Shown: positions 62,903 to 64,000 of the stretch, in pieces | How the letters are laid out: each line of letters starts with the position of its first letter | Numbering within the stretch: position 1 is the stretch's first letter | Source of the DNA: Clostridia bacterium | GTDB lineage: Bacteria; Bacillota_A; Clostridia; Christensenellales; Aristaeellaceae | NCBI GenBank assembly: GCA_017517815.1 | Contig: JAFWYA010000068.1 | Coordinates: forward strand, 24,037-88,036 | Direction: 5' to 3' | DNA length: 64,000 nt | Notes under the pieces: model-generated | What the model was told of the DNA's origin: nothing | Database searches by the model: none | The model's input: the letters and a program-made list of their open reading frames with translations, nothing else | Translations under genes and position numbers: made by a program

Positions 62903-64000
62903 ATGAACAGATTTTTGCGTTTGACTGCTTTGCTGCTGGCGCTTTTGTGCCTGCCCGTGTGGGCGATGGCCGAAGAGATTGCTGCGCCTGCGGAAACGCC
63001 TGTGCCCGAAAACATGGAAATGGAAGGCATGGCCACCGGCGACGGCGAGGAGGATACCGGCGAGGTGCTCACCGGCCTGGCCGCGACGATCGAAGGCAAG
63101 CAGCCGCTGTATACCACCCGCATCAAGCCCTTTGTATCCAACGGTTCGGCCATCCGTATGCGTGCGGAGCAGAGCAACAAGAGCGACGTGGTGTGCGTGA
63201 TCAGCGCATGGCAGCCCATTACCGTGTACGAGGTTTATCCTGCCTATGTGCTGGCGGAGTACAACGGCCATGTGGGTTATGTGATCCGCACGTGGGTGGA
63301 TGAGGAAATGGTTGCCGTCAACCCCAAAACTACGCCTCCCTACGGCGTGGTGCCTGCACAGTATGTGGCCACGCTCACCCAGCAGGTGAACGTCTACACC
63401 GAGCCCAGCAAGGATTCATCCATCAACGACATCCGTCCCGGCGCAGGCAGCAAGATCGCCATTCTGGAGTTTGTGGACGGCTTTGCCAAGGTGCTGTACT
63501 GGCGCAGCTACGGCTACATCGACGCGCAGTACCTGACCGACTTGGTGGTGGTGAGCGAAGAGGTTACGCCCATGAGCGAGGATACGCCCATTGCGGCTTT
63601 CTGCAGCTTTTTTGAGTATAACACCGGCAAAGAAGGCAACGAGGGCCGCTGCAAGAACATCGTGCGCACCTGCGAAAGCATGACCCGCGTCATGCAGCCC
63701 GGCGAATCGCTGGATTTCAACAATCAGGTGGGCCCCTATAAAAAGAACAACGGCTATTTCCCCGCACCGGTGCTCATTGACGGCGGCAGCCAGCTGGGCT
63801 ATGGCGGAGGCACCTGCCAGTCCAGCAGCACGCTGTACAACACTATCCGTCAGCTGCCGGGCATCACCATTCTGCAGCGCCGTCCCCACGGCCCCGGCTG
63901 TGCGCGCTACCTGCCCATGCATCAGGACGCGGCGGTTGGTACCAAGGAGCTCAACCTGCGTTTCCGCAACGACTGCGGCTATTCCATCCGCATCGTGTCC
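62903..64000 (+). CDS. Secreted VanW-domain protein (3' end outside window)
   Basis: The frame is open to the last base (366 codons), so the C-terminus is missing. Residues 1-23 form a signal peptide (LTALLLALLCLPVWAMAEE), followed by an acidic linker with Met/Glu repeats and two SH3-like segments (about 75-135 and 150-215; IRMRAEQSNKSDVVCVI, VNVYTEPSKDSSI). The VanW domain starts near residue 240: NIVRTCESMTRVMQPGESLDFN, VGPYKKNNGYFPAPVLIDGG and YGGGTCQSSSTLYNTI with the conserved Cys. VanW proteins accompany vancomycin-resistance operons and are common in cell-wall proteins; their activity is unknown. AAAGGAA precedes the ATG. Confidence 0.9.
   Translation, partial: MNRFLRLTALLLALLCLPVWAMAEEIAAPAETPVPENMEMEGMATGDGEEDTGEVLTGLAATIEGKQPLYTTRIKPFVSNGSAIRMRAEQSNKSDVVCVISAWQPITVYEVYPAYVLAEYNGHVGYVIRTWVDEEMVAVNPKTTPPYGVVPAQYVATLTQQVNVYTEPSKDSSINDIRPGAGSKIAILEFVDGFAKVLYWRSYGYIDAQYLTDLVVVSEEVTPMSEDTPIAAFCSFFEYNTGKEGNEGRCKNIVRTCESMTRVMQPGESLDFNNQVGPYKKNNGYFPAPVLIDGGSQLGYGGGTCQSSSTLYNTIRQLPGITILQRRPHGPGCARYLPMHQDAAVGTKELNLRFRNDCGYSIRIVS

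Overview
The window looks like a chromosomal segment of a GC-rich Bacillota (Clostridia-like, probably gut-associated) bacterium. Evidence: a PolC-type replicative DNA polymerase, an ECF sigma/anti-sigma pair, an LCP-family wall enzyme, the small Firmicutes families DUF896, DUF1292, DUF1540 and DUF1858, DegV, VanW and CotH proteins, strong AGGAGG ribosome-binding sites and compact U-tract terminators. I see no rRNA, tRNA, CRISPR array, insertion sequence or prophage gene. Codon use looks even throughout, so this reads as core genome with a few metabolic and surface islands. A species cannot be named from the sequence.

Layout. 1-6.8 kb: tail of a ComEC-like hydrolase, a MATE exporter, a nitrilase-GDPD fusion enzyme, an ECF sigma factor with a membrane anti-sigma-like partner, an LCP protein and a DUF1540 peptide. 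6.9-16.1 kb, minus strand: a SIS-domain protein with a ribokinase; a three-gene methionine operon (separate MetH activation protein, cobalamin-dependent MetH core, homocysteine methyltransferase/methylenetetrahydrofolate reductase); an inositol-phosphatase-like enzyme, an M18 aminopeptidase and a YcxB-like membrane protein. 16.2-22.3 kb, plus strand: a TRAP transporter (dctP, strong intercistronic hairpin, dctQ, dctM), then asd-dapA-dapB for the aspartate/diaminopimelate pathway. 22.3-28.5 kb: XRE regulator, DegV, DMT exporter, a DUF134-NifX fusion with a Cys/His tail, and two tandem MATE exporters.

28.6-39.5 kb is a surface-glycan locus: UDP-glucose 6-dehydrogenase, two large polytopic GT-C-like proteins, a dolichyl-phosphate-mannose-synthase-like GT2, a DUF354 GT-B-like protein, a zinc-ribbon membrane protein, a membrane-anchored M1 peptidase and a GT2-GtrA fusion. 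Several of these genes overlap by 1-4 bases, which implies translational coupling. Together they could make a nucleotide-sugar precursor, load sugars on a lipid carrier, flip them and transfer them outside.

39.5-50.7 kb: small metabolic and regulatory genes (SDR, GNAT, DUF896, DUF1292 behind an unexplained roughly 210-nt leader, an XRE/effector-binding regulator with a palindromic candidate operator, an ECF-transporter S component, a ferritin-like protein, DUF1858), then polC, an aromatic-acid-exporter-like protein and a fourth MATE exporter. 50.8-64 kb: an alanyl-tRNA synthetase that naturally ends after its editing domain, a secreted triple-repeat acidic protein, an aldo/keto reductase, an HD hydrolase, a BmpA-type nucleoside ABC transporter without its binding protein, and an envelope cluster of CotH, M14 carboxypeptidase and VanW proteins, the last cut by the window edge.

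The points most worth following up are the nitrilase-GDPD fusion with an altered metal-ligand position, the short AlaRS, the DUF1292 leader, the glycan locus and the triple-repeat secreted protein. Nothing here is a clear-cut new defence or mobile system.
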